Below, one piece after another: positions 9,015 through 16,056 of a stretch of DNA of 18,063 nucleotides. Location: positions 1 through 18,063 of the forward strand of contig CAZWRV010000117.1 of assembly GCA_964636325.1 (NCBI GenBank). Reading direction: 5' to 3'. Under the pieces are notes generated by a model. It did not search any database. It was not told the DNA's origin and saw only the letters and a program-made list of their open reading frames with translations. A program made the position numbers and the translations under genes. The number at the start of each line of letters is the position of its first letter. Positions within the stretch are counted from its first letter, which is position 1. This stretch comes from CAZWRV01 sp964636325 (GTDB lineage Bacteria > Verrucomicrobiota > Lentisphaeria > Victivallales > GWF2-50-93).

Positions 9015-9782
9015 ATGTCGGAGGAGGCAAGAAAATCTGTGATTGAAGTCAGGGATCTGACTATCGGCTACGAAGACTTCATCGTGCTTAAGGATCTCAA
9101 CTTCAGCATTTACGAGGGCGAGGTCTTCGTAATCCTCGGCGGCTCGGGCTGTGGAAAAAGCACCGTGCTGAAGCACATCATCGGGCTGAACCGGCCGCTC
9201 AAGGGCGACATCCTCATCCAGGGCGAGAGCATCGTGAACTGCCCTGAAAACGTGAAGGACGAATTGTCGAGGAAGTTCGGAGTGCTCTACCAGTCGGGCG
9301 CTCTCTTCAGCTCGTTGTCGCTCGCGGAGAACGTCGCGCTTCCGCTCAGGGAGTTCACAAACCTCTGCCCCGAGCTTATTGCATCGGTTGCCAAGCTCAA
9401 GCTCAGCCTCGTCGGGCTCGAGGGATTCGAACAGTTTCTACCGGGCGAGATAAGCGGCGGGATGAAGAAGCGCGCGGGCCTCGCAAGGTCCCTCGCTCTC
9501 GACCCGAAGATACTTTTTTTAGACGAACCGTCCGCCGGCCTGGATCCAATATCGTCCGCGGAACTCGACAAGCTAATCCTCGCGCTGCGTAAGGATCTCG
9601 GATGCACCATCGTCATCGTGACGCACGAACTCGACAGCATATTTTCGGTCGCAGACAGAGTCATCGTCTTAGACAAGGCGAAGAAGGGCATCGTCGAAGA
9701 GGGCGATCCTAGGAAGCTGCGCGAGTCCAGTCCGAACGCATGGGTAAGGGAATTCTTAAACCGTTCACACATGAGGGGTTGA
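9015..9782 (+). CDS. mlaF: MlaF-family ATPase of the lipid ABC transporter
   Basis: 255 residues, full length for the family. The Walker A motif GGSGCGKST is at 42-50, the Q-loop near YQSG (92-95), the signature ISGGM at 146-150, Walker B ILFLDE at 166-171 and the switch histidine in VTHE (His204). It hydrolyses ATP on the inner face of the inner membrane to drive the MlaE permease. GAGG overlapping the mlaE stop codon (9006-9009) provides the ribosome site, so translation of the two genes is probably coupled. The C-terminal tail (LRESSPNAWVREFLN) is typical of MlaF proteins, where it helps dimerisation. Confidence 0.95.
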   Translation: MSEEARKSVIEVRDLTIGYEDFIVLKDLNFSIYEGEVFVILGGSGCGKSTVLKHIIGLNRPLKGDILIQGESIVNCPENVKDELSRKFGVLYQSGALFSSLSLAENVALPLREFTNLCPELIASVAKLKLSLVGLEGFEQFLPGEISGGMKKRAGLARSLALDPKILFLDEPSAGLDPISSAELDKLILALRKDLGCTIVIVTHELDSIFSVADRVIVLDKAKKGIVEEGDPRKLRESSPNAWVREFLNRSHMRG

Positions 9783-9784
9783 TC

Positions 9785-10843
9785 ATGAGCAACATAGGCA
9801 ACAAATACAAGGTAGGCGTCCTTGCCATCGTCGCGTCCGCAATACTGATCGTCGGGATGATTTCGCTGGGAGCCTTGAAGTATTTCAGAATCACCTACGA
9901 ATTCATGACTGTCGTAACCGGATCCGTCCAAGGGCTGGAGAAGGGGGCGAAGGTGAAGATCAAAGGAGTCACGATCGGCAGCGTGGACAAGATATTCCTC
10001 GGCCCGGACATGAAGGTCACCTACATACATATGAAGTTTGATCCGGAAGCCTTCGCGAGGGTGGCTACGGTCAAGCCCGAATACGCCGCCGCCCTGGACA
10101 ACGCATTGGAAATGAAGGGGCTGTTCAAGAAGCGGCTCGCCGAGCTTGTTGAGCAAGGGATGCGCTGCCAGTTGCAATACGGCGACATAACAGGGACCAT
10201 GTTCATAGACATCGCATTCTTCGACCCGAAGGAATACCCCCCAAGGGACTTCGAACTTCCCCCGGATCATCCCCCGTATCTCCCCTCGATCCCGATAGTC
10301 TCAATCGGCAGCATCATCACGGACGTCCAGAAGGCCACCCAGAACCTGGCGAAAATAGATGTCCAGAAGCTGTCGGACGACCTCAACTCGCTCTTGGCGA
10401 AGGCCAACAACATCCTTGACGAAAAGGAAATGAAGGAGACCGTCTCCAGGATCAACTCCATCAGCAGCAACCTCGACGACCTGGTTGTCAGGATGAACGA
10501 GATCTTCGACAAGAAGCGCCTTGAGGACACCACTCACCAGATACAGAAGTCGCTCGACAGCTTCAACTCCACCCTGGCGTCCATAGAGAAGCTCTCCGAG
10601 GAGACCCGCACTCAGATGAAGGACAGCAAAATCCCGGAGACCGCCGAGAGGGCCAGGATGCTCATGGAAAACTCCGACGCGACATTAAAGAGCATCAACT
10701 CGCTCAGGGACGACCTGAAGAGGGACATGGAGCAGCTCTATGCCACGCTGCAGAGCGCAAAGGAGCTCATCGACGCGCTAGAGAGAACCCCCAACTCGGT
10801 CATCTACGGCAAGCCCGGCGGACCGGTGGTCGAGCCGAAGTGA
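9785..10843 (+). CDS. mlaD: MlaD-family MCE substrate-binding protein
   Basis: 352 residues from the ATG at 9785, which lies two bases after the mlaF stop with GAGGGG upstream. An upstream in-frame start at 9740 would overlap mlaF and is unlikely. Residues 8-34 are a single membrane anchor. Residues about 35-148 are one MCE domain (VTGSVQGLEKGAKVKIKGV, ending in GTMFIDIAFFD). The rest (about 170-335) is a long helical and coiled-coil region rich in LNSL, IEKL and AKELID patterns. It resembles the elongated MCE proteins that form a tunnel across the periplasm rather than short E. coli MlaD. It ends in a proline- and glycine-rich tail. It binds lipid in the periplasm and hands it between the MlaE permease and the outer-membrane lipoprotein. 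Confidence 0.93.
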   Translation: MSNIGNKYKVGVLAIVASAILIVGMISLGALKYFRITYEFMTVVTGSVQGLEKGAKVKIKGVTIGSVDKIFLGPDMKVTYIHMKFDPEAFARVATVKPEYAAALDNALEMKGLFKKRLAELVEQGMRCQLQYGDITGTMFIDIAFFDPKEYPPRDFELPPDHPPYLPSIPIVSIGSIITDVQKATQNLAKIDVQKLSDDLNSLLAKANNILDEKEMKETVSRINSISSNLDDLVVRMNEIFDKKRLEDTTHQIQKSLDSFNSTLASIEKLSEETRTQMKDSKIPETAERARMLMENSDATLKSINSLRDDLKRDMEQLYATLQSAKELIDALERTPNSVIYGKPGGPVVEPK

Positions 10844-10869
10844 ACATCCTTTTACTTGATCATCGGAAG

Positions 10870-12132
10870 TTACTTGTTGGGAGCTGGATATTCCTGATCC
10901 TTGGCGGATCGGGTCGCCACGACTTGGTGTTGTGCGCCGCAGCGCGGGCATGACATGCTCTGGCCGGAGAACGTCGGGGGAACCTTCAGCTTGATTCCGC
11001 ACGGGCACTGTATGAATAGGAATCTGTTCAGGCGGTGGAATATGTCCATGGCCTCGCGTTTTCGTTTCCTCATCTCCGCGTCCGGAAGGGGCGGCGGCTC
11101 GACGGAAACACCCCTGAGCGCAAGCTCCTCGTCCGATCGGCGATATGATTCCGGGATGATGTCCTTGCCCATGATGGAGCTGTATGCCCTGTTGTAGGCG
11201 TCGAGGCCGGCGCCCGCCATGCTCCGCAGGATTGCAACTCTTTTCTCGACAGGCGGATGCGTGCTGAATATTGCGGAAAACTCCTTTCCGCTTGCCGCGT
11301 TGAGCGGGTTGACGATATACATCGGGGCGGTGATCCTGTTCGCCGACTCCAATGGTATCCTGGCTCCGGAGATCTTTTCCAGCGCCGATGCAAGCCCCTC
11401 CGGATACCTCGTGAATAGCGCACCGGAGGCGTCCGCAAGATACTCCCTGCTTCTCGAACATGCCAGGTACAGCAGGTTCGCAAGCAACGGCGCAAGTATC
11501 GCAAAAATGATCGCCAGCAGGAACAATATGAGCTGGAGCTGGCCGCCGCCCTCGCGCGAGGATGATCTTGAACGGCGTCCGCTTCCGCCGTAGAACATCA
11601 TCCTTGTATATACGTCCGCGAGGATCACGATGGTTCCAAGCATGACACCGGCGATAGTCATGAACTTGGTGTCCTCGTTTTTTATGTGGCCGACCTCATG
11701 CGCGACGACGCCCTGGAGCTCGTCCCTTGACAGGATCGTAAGGATGCCGGTCGTGACCGCCACGGCGGCGTTTCCAGGAGTCCCGACGGCAAACGCGTTC
11801 GGCGAACGGCTTTCCATGATGAAGACCTTGGGAGTCGACGGCAAAGCCGCGGCGATGCGCATCTCCTCGACGATGTTGTAGAGCTGCGGCGCGTCGTCGT
11901 GCGTCACCTCCCGCGCCCCGGACATCGCCAGCAGGATATTCTTGCCGCCGGCCACCGATACGACGGTCATGAAGAACCAGATGATCCCCGCGAACATCAC
12001 TCCGCCCAGGATGCCGCCCTGCTCGCCGGTTATCGAACCGCCGAACACCGCTCCCAGGACGACGAGGAGAACTCCCATCGCCAGCACCAGGAAATACGAC
12101 TTAAGCCTGTTGCTTTTTATCGCCTGCCACAT
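10870..12132 (-). CDS. HtpX-like M48 membrane metalloprotease with C-terminal zinc ribbon
   Basis: 420 residues from the ATG at 12132, which has AGGA just upstream and gives the standard M48 beginning MWQAIKSN. A longer frame reaching 12222 adds a tail unlike the family and is rejected. Membrane helices lie at about 12-32, 40-62, 158-173 and 200-223. The zinc site is HEVGH (145-149), with the third ligand Glu230 in SREYLAD. The THPP block (291-294) is also present. HtpX proteases cut damaged membrane proteins in the inner membrane. E. coli HtpX is about 290 residues. The extra length here is a basic, proline-rich linker and a C-terminal zinc ribbon with Cys376, Cys378, Cys395 and Cys398. The gene converges on mlaD with a 26-base gap and diverges from the PHP-like gene. 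Confidence 0.9.
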   Translation of the reverse strand: MWQAIKSNRLKSYFLVLAMGVLLVVLGAVFGGSITGEQGGILGGVMFAGIIWFFMTVVSVAGGKNILLAMSGAREVTHDDAPQLYNIVEEMRIAAALPSTPKVFIMESRSPNAFAVGTPGNAAVAVTTGILTILSRDELQGVVAHEVGHIKNEDTKFMTIAGVMLGTIVILADVYTRMMFYGGSGRRSRSSSREGGGQLQLILFLLAIIFAILAPLLANLLYLACSRSREYLADASGALFTRYPEGLASALEKISGARIPLESANRITAPMYIVNPLNAASGKEFSAIFSTHPPVEKRVAILRSMAGAGLDAYNRAYSSIMGKDIIPESYRRSDEELALRGVSVEPPPLPDAEMRKRKREAMDIFHRLNRFLFIQCPCGIKLKVPPTFSGQSMSCPRCGAQHQVVATRSAKDQEYPAPNK

Positions 12133-12182
12133 ATCCTGTAATCCTGCCAATAATGACGCTTCAGTCCGGGACGATGGGAAAT

Positions 12183-12212
12183 AATCTAATGCGCATGCTG
12201 CGGATCTTCCAA
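12183..12212 (-). promoter_or_regulatory. Possible promoter of the M48 protease gene
   Basis: Read on the minus strand, TTGGAA (12207-12212) and TAGATT (12183-12188) are spaced 18 bases apart, about 50 bases before the start codon. The match to sigma-70 boxes is moderate. Confidence 0.3.
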
Positions 12213-12221
12213 TGGGCGACA

Positions 12222-12250
12222 TTGATTGTGAGATTCCCGCCTGTTATATT
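12222..12250 (+). promoter_or_regulatory. Sigma-70 promoter of the PHP-like gene
   Basis: TTGATT (12222-12227) and TATATT (12245-12250) are 17 bases apart, with an extended TG at 12242-12243. The predicted transcript would start near 12257, only about 13 bases before the ATG, just leaving room for GGAAG at 12259-12263. This supports 12270 as the true start. Confidence 0.6.
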
Positions 12251-12269
12251 ACTTTGCCGGAAGTGTATT

Positions 12270-13823
12270 ATGGTTCAAACCTTTTCCAAGTTGAAGCATG
12301 GCCTGGCAGTAATGCTGCTGGCGGCCGCGCTTGCATCGGCCGGCCATGCCATGGCTATCCCCTCCGGCGAAACCAACCAGGCGACCTTCTGGCATCATGG
12401 GATATTCAGGGTGAACTCCAACATAAGCGCCGGGAAAGAAAGCATAGACACCATCGCCGCCAAGGCAAAGTCGGCCGGACTTGATTTTGCAGTAGTTTCA
12501 GACCAGTTCCTGGTCAAATGCGAATACGGGGTGCCGCCGTTGAAGAATCTCCTGAAAGTCTCGATGGAACGCGGAAGCGTGATGGCCTTCGGGATTGAAA
12601 ACTATCTCGGATATATCAGAACCGTACAGGAGAAAACCCCCGGCATCCTGCTCGTCCCGGGCGCAGATATCGCACCCCATTACTACTGGATCGGATCGCC
12701 GTTCAGGAAAAGCCTCGTCAACTGCCAGTTCAGCAAGCAGATGACGGTCTTCGGAAGCGGCGATCCGGAATTCTACCGGAACCTCCCGGTCATACACAAC
12801 CGGCGCCCGGAACACAGGCCGCTGAAAATATTTAAGAAGCTTCTGCCACTTCTCGTCCTCGGCGGACTTGGAGTTTTGACTGCCTCCTCCGCATGGCGGC
12901 CATACTACATGGACGGACAGGGGAACAAGTATTACCGCCACAGGAAGCTGAAAATCTTCGCCGGAGCCGCCCTCGTCGTTTGCGGCCTGCTCTGGACTGC
13001 CGACAGAAACCCATTTGCCACGGAGACTCCGTTCGACCAATATTCAAACTGGGACGACGCCCCGTTCCAGGCCGTCATCGACCATGTCGGAAAATCCGGC
13101 CATGGCAAGGTCGGAATCATGTGGTCTTCGCCCGAGGCCAAAAACATAAAAAACCGTATCGCCGGAATCCGGCTTCAGACCGACACGTACATCGAAAGCG
13201 TCTGCAGAACACAGGGACACAACGGGTTCGGCGCCATATATCCGGACGTCAGCCATGCGCACGAGCCGGGAAAGGAATGGGACTACATGCTGCTCGAATA
13301 CAGTTCCGGCAAACGCTCGTCATTGCCCGCGGTCACCGGCGAACTCGACTACCATGGAGGCATCGACATCGACAAGATAAAGACCGTCGTCTGGACTGAA
13401 AGCCCGAAAGCATCTTGCGATGATATCGTCCAGGCCATAATCAAAGGCAGATCCTACGCCGTCGTGAAGCGGGACGGAGAAATATTGCTAGAGGAAGCGC
13501 AGATCAGGAGCGGAGGCAGGTCGGCACGGATAGGGGAAACCCTGAAAATTGCCGGCGCAGGCCAGTCCAGCATCGAGTTCCGGCTGAGCGGGAGGATCGA
13601 CGGCATGAAATTGGGGAACCCCGCCGAAGCCGAAACCTTGACACTCAAGATCGTCCTGAACGGAAAACTGATCACGAAAAAGGAAATGAAGAGCGCAGAT
13701 TTTGATATCAAGGAGGAAGTCAAGCTTGAAAGCGCCGTCCCAACCCAGTATCTGCGCTTTGAAATGGACGGCCGGAACTCAGGCATGCTGCTCGCCAACC
13801 CGTTCTTCATCAATGTCGAATGA
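12270..13823 (+). CDS. Exported PHP-like protein with membrane hairpin and degenerate metal site
   Basis: 517 residues from the ATG at 12270. This start begins a clean signal peptide (about 1-28, ending GHAMA) and has GGAAG six bases upstream. A longer frame from 12153 would run through the promoter. Residues about 40-180 and 255-400 have the PHP (polymerase and histidinol phosphatase) fold pattern: HHGIFRVNSNISAGK, then GLDFAVVSDQ, then a later GAD-IAP-HYYW and a closing ITKGRSYAV-like segment (IIKGRSYAVVK at 390-400). In canonical PHP proteins the first block is HxHSxxSDG and the second ends in DH. Here these ligands are Arg47, Asn49, Ala54 and Gln79. Two membrane helices (about 188-206 and 228-245) interrupt the domain. 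A beta-rich C-terminal domain follows (about 405-517). The function is unknown; the lost ligands make metal-dependent hydrolysis doubtful. Its end overlaps the opposite-strand ORF ending at 13779. Confidence 0.75.
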   Translation: MVQTFSKLKHGLAVMLLAAALASAGHAMAIPSGETNQATFWHHGIFRVNSNISAGKESIDTIAAKAKSAGLDFAVVSDQFLVKCEYGVPPLKNLLKVSMERGSVMAFGIENYLGYIRTVQEKTPGILLVPGADIAPHYYWIGSPFRKSLVNCQFSKQMTVFGSGDPEFYRNLPVIHNRRPEHRPLKIFKKLLPLLVLGGLGVLTASSAWRPYYMDGQGNKYYRHRKLKIFAGAALVVCGLLWTADRNPFATETPFDQYSNWDDAPFQAVIDHVGKSGHGKVGIMWSSPEAKNIKNRIAGIRLQTDTYIESVCRTQGHNGFGAIYPDVSHAHEPGKEWDYMLLEYSSGKRSSLPAVTGELDYHGGIDIDKIKTVVWTESPKASCDDIVQAIIKGRSYAVVKRDGEILLEEAQIRSGGRSARIGETLKIAGAGQSSIEFRLSGRIDGMKLGNPAEAETLTLKIVLNGKLITKKEMKSADFDIKEEVKLESAVPTQYLRFEMDGRNSGMLLANPFFINVE

Positions 13824-14065
13824 GAGCTGCAGCTCCTCCCGGATCATCAATGGAGTATTTTCCTTCAGGCCGTAGAGACATTCAAGGTCTGTCTTTTCCT
13901 TGGTCTTCAGGTAGGCCTTCCTAAGCGCGTCGAAATACAGAAGCTTCCAGCTCTCGTCCTTGAAATGTCCGCTGAAAAGCGGGGATTCCATATCCAATAG
14001 CCCTTTCCGAGCTTCCTCGCATACTGTTCGAGGGCGTCCGCGATGCTGGTTGAATCCGGCGTCAT
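13779..14065 (-). pseudogene. Frameshifted ORF coupled to the methyltransferase fragment
   Basis: An ATG at 14065 overlaps the TGA of the upstream gene as ATGA, the usual sign of coupled genes. It reads MTPDSTSIADALEQYARK and then GKGYW. Around 14000 the coding signal moves to another frame, which continues as MESPLFSGHFKDESWK and LLYFDALRKAYLK and ends at 13779. The join needs a single-base change near the GGATATGG stretch. A TTG start at 14078 can be drawn for the second frame but has no ribosome site. I do not recognise the product. Its position right after a methyltransferase fragment suggests a restriction or specificity partner. The last 45 bases overlap the end of the PHP-like gene on the other strand. 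Confidence 0.5.
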
Positions 14066-14508
14066 CGAGTGCTGACAAGCTTGAATTCCTTTCCTACGGA
14101 TTCGTCCAAGACCTTCTTGATGTCGAGCCCGGTGTCCAGCGTGCCGAAGAATCCGAGCCTGGCAAGCTTGGGGTCGACGTAGTTGATGAGGAGCGTGTAG
14201 GGGGTCGGCTCAGCCCTCTCCGCCATAACTTCGCGGCAGGTTTCCAGGACTATCTTCCTGAAGCGGTCCTCGGTTATCATTGATGCGGAAGGGTTCAGGT
14301 CGCAGACGATCGCACGGCGTCCGTTGCGGACGGCCTCGACGGCGACGACCCCGCTTCCGGCGAACGGATCGAAGACGACCTCCTGCTCCCTCGTGTAGCA
14401 CTTGATGAACTCGCCGACTACATTCCAGGTCTTGCGCGACCAATATTTGTGCCACACATACATGGCGGTATGCGGTTCCGGCGGGATCTGCCGGTTGAGA
14501 TGCTTCAT
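14062..14508 (-). pseudogene. Truncated DNA methyltransferase
   Basis: 148 residues. The ATG at 14508 has GAGGAG five bases upstream. Residues about 8-35 (PHTAMYVWHKYWSRKTWNVV) and the SAM-binding motif FDPFAGSGVVAVEAV (about 46-60) with ICDLNP-type strand (VCDLNPSAS) are typical of amino-methyltransferases that modify adenine or N4-cytosine. The family usually runs to several hundred residues and carries a catalytic (D/N)PPY motif. No such motif is present before the stop. From about residue 80 the sequence (TPYTLLINYVDPKLARLGFF onwards) does not look like the family, so an internal deletion that joined two genes is likely. SAM binding may survive, but methylation should not. Confidence 0.65.
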
Positions 14509-14748
14509 TGTCTCCTCGTCTTTCAGATTCCCAACCCGCCGGCTATGAAAAGCTTAATAACGGCTGGAAAATGCTCATGCGGCTTTGCACGGGGGGTGCC
14601 GGAAATCTGAACTGAAATATACCTTCCGGTGGTCGGTATTTCCCCGCATCTTTTTTTCCACGGATCAGTATGTCTAACTTTGTGCCCAGGATAATATTGG
14701 ACGCGTAATGGAGAAATACTAATTATTATGAGATAAAATCAGCATTTT
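14509..14748. other. 240-bp gap with nothing recognisable
   Basis: Between the methyltransferase start and the end of the oxidoreductase gene I find no ORF with a ribosome site, no strong hairpin and no terminator. A weak AAAAT/ATTTT stem lies near 14735-14749. The right-hand part is AT-rich. Confidence 0.4.
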
Positions 14749-15828
14749 TCAATCACGCCTGCCGAGACGGGACTTCTTTATCGGGCAGCCGGGGGAGACC
14801 GTTTTGCCGCCGCAGGCGGCCGACTCGTAGAGCGCCGTCAATATCTCGATGTTTTTCTTACCCTCAGGGGCCTCGACCAGCGCCGGCCTGTTGTTCAGGA
14901 TGGCGTCGATGACGTTGCCTAGGTAGGCGACGTGTCCGACGCCGTAGACGTTCGGAACCTCGTGGGAGAATTCCTTGATGATCGCCTCGTCTTCGGGCTG
15001 CTTGTCCTCGAACTTCCAGTAGGTGATCTTGTTGACCGCGAAGCCGCCGAGCATGACCGTTCCCTTCTCACCTAGAAGGCTTATCGAAGCCTCGAGGTCC
15101 TCCGGCCTGGTGGCGACGGTCGCCTCGAACGCGCCGAGAGCGCCTGACTTGAATTTGAACGTGGCGACCGCGGTGTCTTCGACCTCGATGTCCAGGAGGG
15201 TGGTCGCTGTAACGCACTGCATCGTGTCGATCGGCCCCATGAACCACTGGAGGAGGTCGAGATGGTGGCTCGCCTGCTGTGACATGACGCCGCCATCAAG
15301 CGCCCAGGTGCCGTGCCAGTCGTCCTGCTCGTAGTAGGCCTGCAGCCTCTTCCAACGCGTCCTCACCGTGCCGAGGACCTGCCTGCCGAAACGTCCCGAG
15401 TCAAGAGCCTTGCGGGCAGCCTGAACCGCCTTGTTGAAGCGGTTCTGCTTGACGACGAATAGCCTGCCGCCGTGCTTCGCGCATGCGGCCATCATCGCCT
15501 CGCAGTCCGGCACGCGCAGCGCCATCGGCTTTTCGACAACGATATGCTTGCCATATTTGGCGAGGGCTATCACGTTCTCGGCATGGTAGCCGGTAGGCGT
15601 CGCCACATTGACTACATCCACTTCGGGATGCTCTTCCATCATCTTGTCGTAGCTGGTGTAGAATGGAACCTTGAACTGCTCGCCCTTGGTCTTCGCCTTT
15701 TCCTCGACAATGTCGCAGACCGCCGCAAGCTCGGACGGTATCGCGCCCGAACTCAGCGCCTCAAGGTGGTTCTTCGAAATCCTTCCGCAGCCGACCAACG
15801 CAAACTTCAGCTTCTTGTCGCTATTCAT
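14749..15828 (-). CDS. Gfo/Idh/MocA-family NAD(P)-dependent sugar oxidoreductase
   Basis: 359 residues, the usual length. The N-terminal Rossmann fold has the dinucleotide motif VGCGRIS at 12-18. The catalytic lysine lies in the EKP motif (99-101), and the C-terminal domain has the SHHLDLLQW block (187-195) with the likely catalytic histidine. The sequence style resembles WlbA/WbpB, which oxidise UDP-N-acetylglucosamine-type uronates to the 3-keto form during UDP-diNAc-mannosaminuronate synthesis. A UDP-GlcNAc 2-epimerase three genes away supports this reading, but other sugar substrates are possible. AAGGGA ten bases before the ATG is a modest ribosome site. Upstream is a 13-base tandem repeat that overlaps a candidate promoter. 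Confidence 0.88.
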   Translation of the reverse strand: MNSDKKLKFALVGCGRISKNHLEALSSGAIPSELAAVCDIVEEKAKTKGEQFKVPFYTSYDKMMEEHPEVDVVNVATPTGYHAENVIALAKYGKHIVVEKPMALRVPDCEAMMAACAKHGGRLFVVKQNRFNKAVQAARKALDSGRFGRQVLGTVRTRWKRLQAYYEQDDWHGTWALDGGVMSQQASHHLDLLQWFMGPIDTMQCVTATTLLDIEVEDTAVATFKFKSGALGAFEATVATRPEDLEASISLLGEKGTVMLGGFAVNKITYWKFEDKQPEDEAIIKEFSHEVPNVYGVGHVAYLGNVIDAILNNRPALVEAPEGKKNIEILTALYESAACGGKTVSPGCPIKKSRLGRRD

Positions 15829-15833
15829 TACAG

Positions 15834-15859
15834 ATTAATCCCTTATATTAGTCCCTTAT
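15834..15859. repeat. Two tandem 13-bp direct repeats before the oxidoreductase gene
   Basis: ATTAATCCCTTAT (15834-15846) and ATTAGTCCCTTAT (15847-15859) lie end to end with one mismatch. They begin five bases upstream of the start codon and include both the ribosome site and the candidate -10 box. Confidence 0.85.
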
Positions 15860-15874
15860 GAAATATTCCGACAA
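15845..15874 (-). promoter_or_regulatory. Candidate promoter of the oxidoreductase gene
   Basis: On the minus strand, TTGTCG (15869-15874) and TAATAT (15845-15850) are 18 bases apart. They lie about 20-45 bases before the ATG at 15828. The match is moderate. Confidence 0.35.
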
Positions 15875-15904
15875 ATGAGAGTGTCGATGTTAATTAATTA
15901 GTTT

Positions 15905-15981
15905 GCGCGCGCCGCGCGCTAATAACAAACAAAGCGGACCGCGAAAGCTCTGAGTTGGCTATTTGCGTACGGCGTGCGCAA
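15905..15981. repeat. Two perfect or near-perfect hairpins with three-base loops
   Basis: The first has GCGCGC (15905-15910), loop GCC and GCGCGC (15914-15919). The second has TTGCGTAC (15963-15970), loop GGC and GTGCGCAA (15974-15981), with one G-T pair. They sit upstream of the oxidoreductase gene in a gap with no coding signal. Confidence 0.7.
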
Positions 15982-15989
15982 GCTACTCC

Positions 15990-16010
15990 GCGCCGCAAGG
16001 GCGCATTTTT
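15990..16010 (+). terminator. Rho-independent terminator, plus-strand sense
   Basis: The stem GCGCC/GGCGC (15990-15994 and 16000-16004) with loop GCAAG is followed by ATTTTT. Both flanking genes are on the minus strand, so it would stop antisense transcription or belongs to the repeat cluster next to it. Confidence 0.5.
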
Positions 16011-16056
16011 CAGCAGTGAAAACCTAGCACGGCATATGCTTTTTCCCAGTCCGGGA

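Noticed and set aside
9287..10270. A 327-residue minus-strand open frame opposite mlaF and mlaD.
   Set aside because: It spans two clearly real genes on the other strand and has no family features.
12133..12222. Longer M48 protease start at 12222.
   Set aside because: The added 30 residues are unlike the family, and ATG 12132 has a ribosome site and the standard MWQAI beginning.
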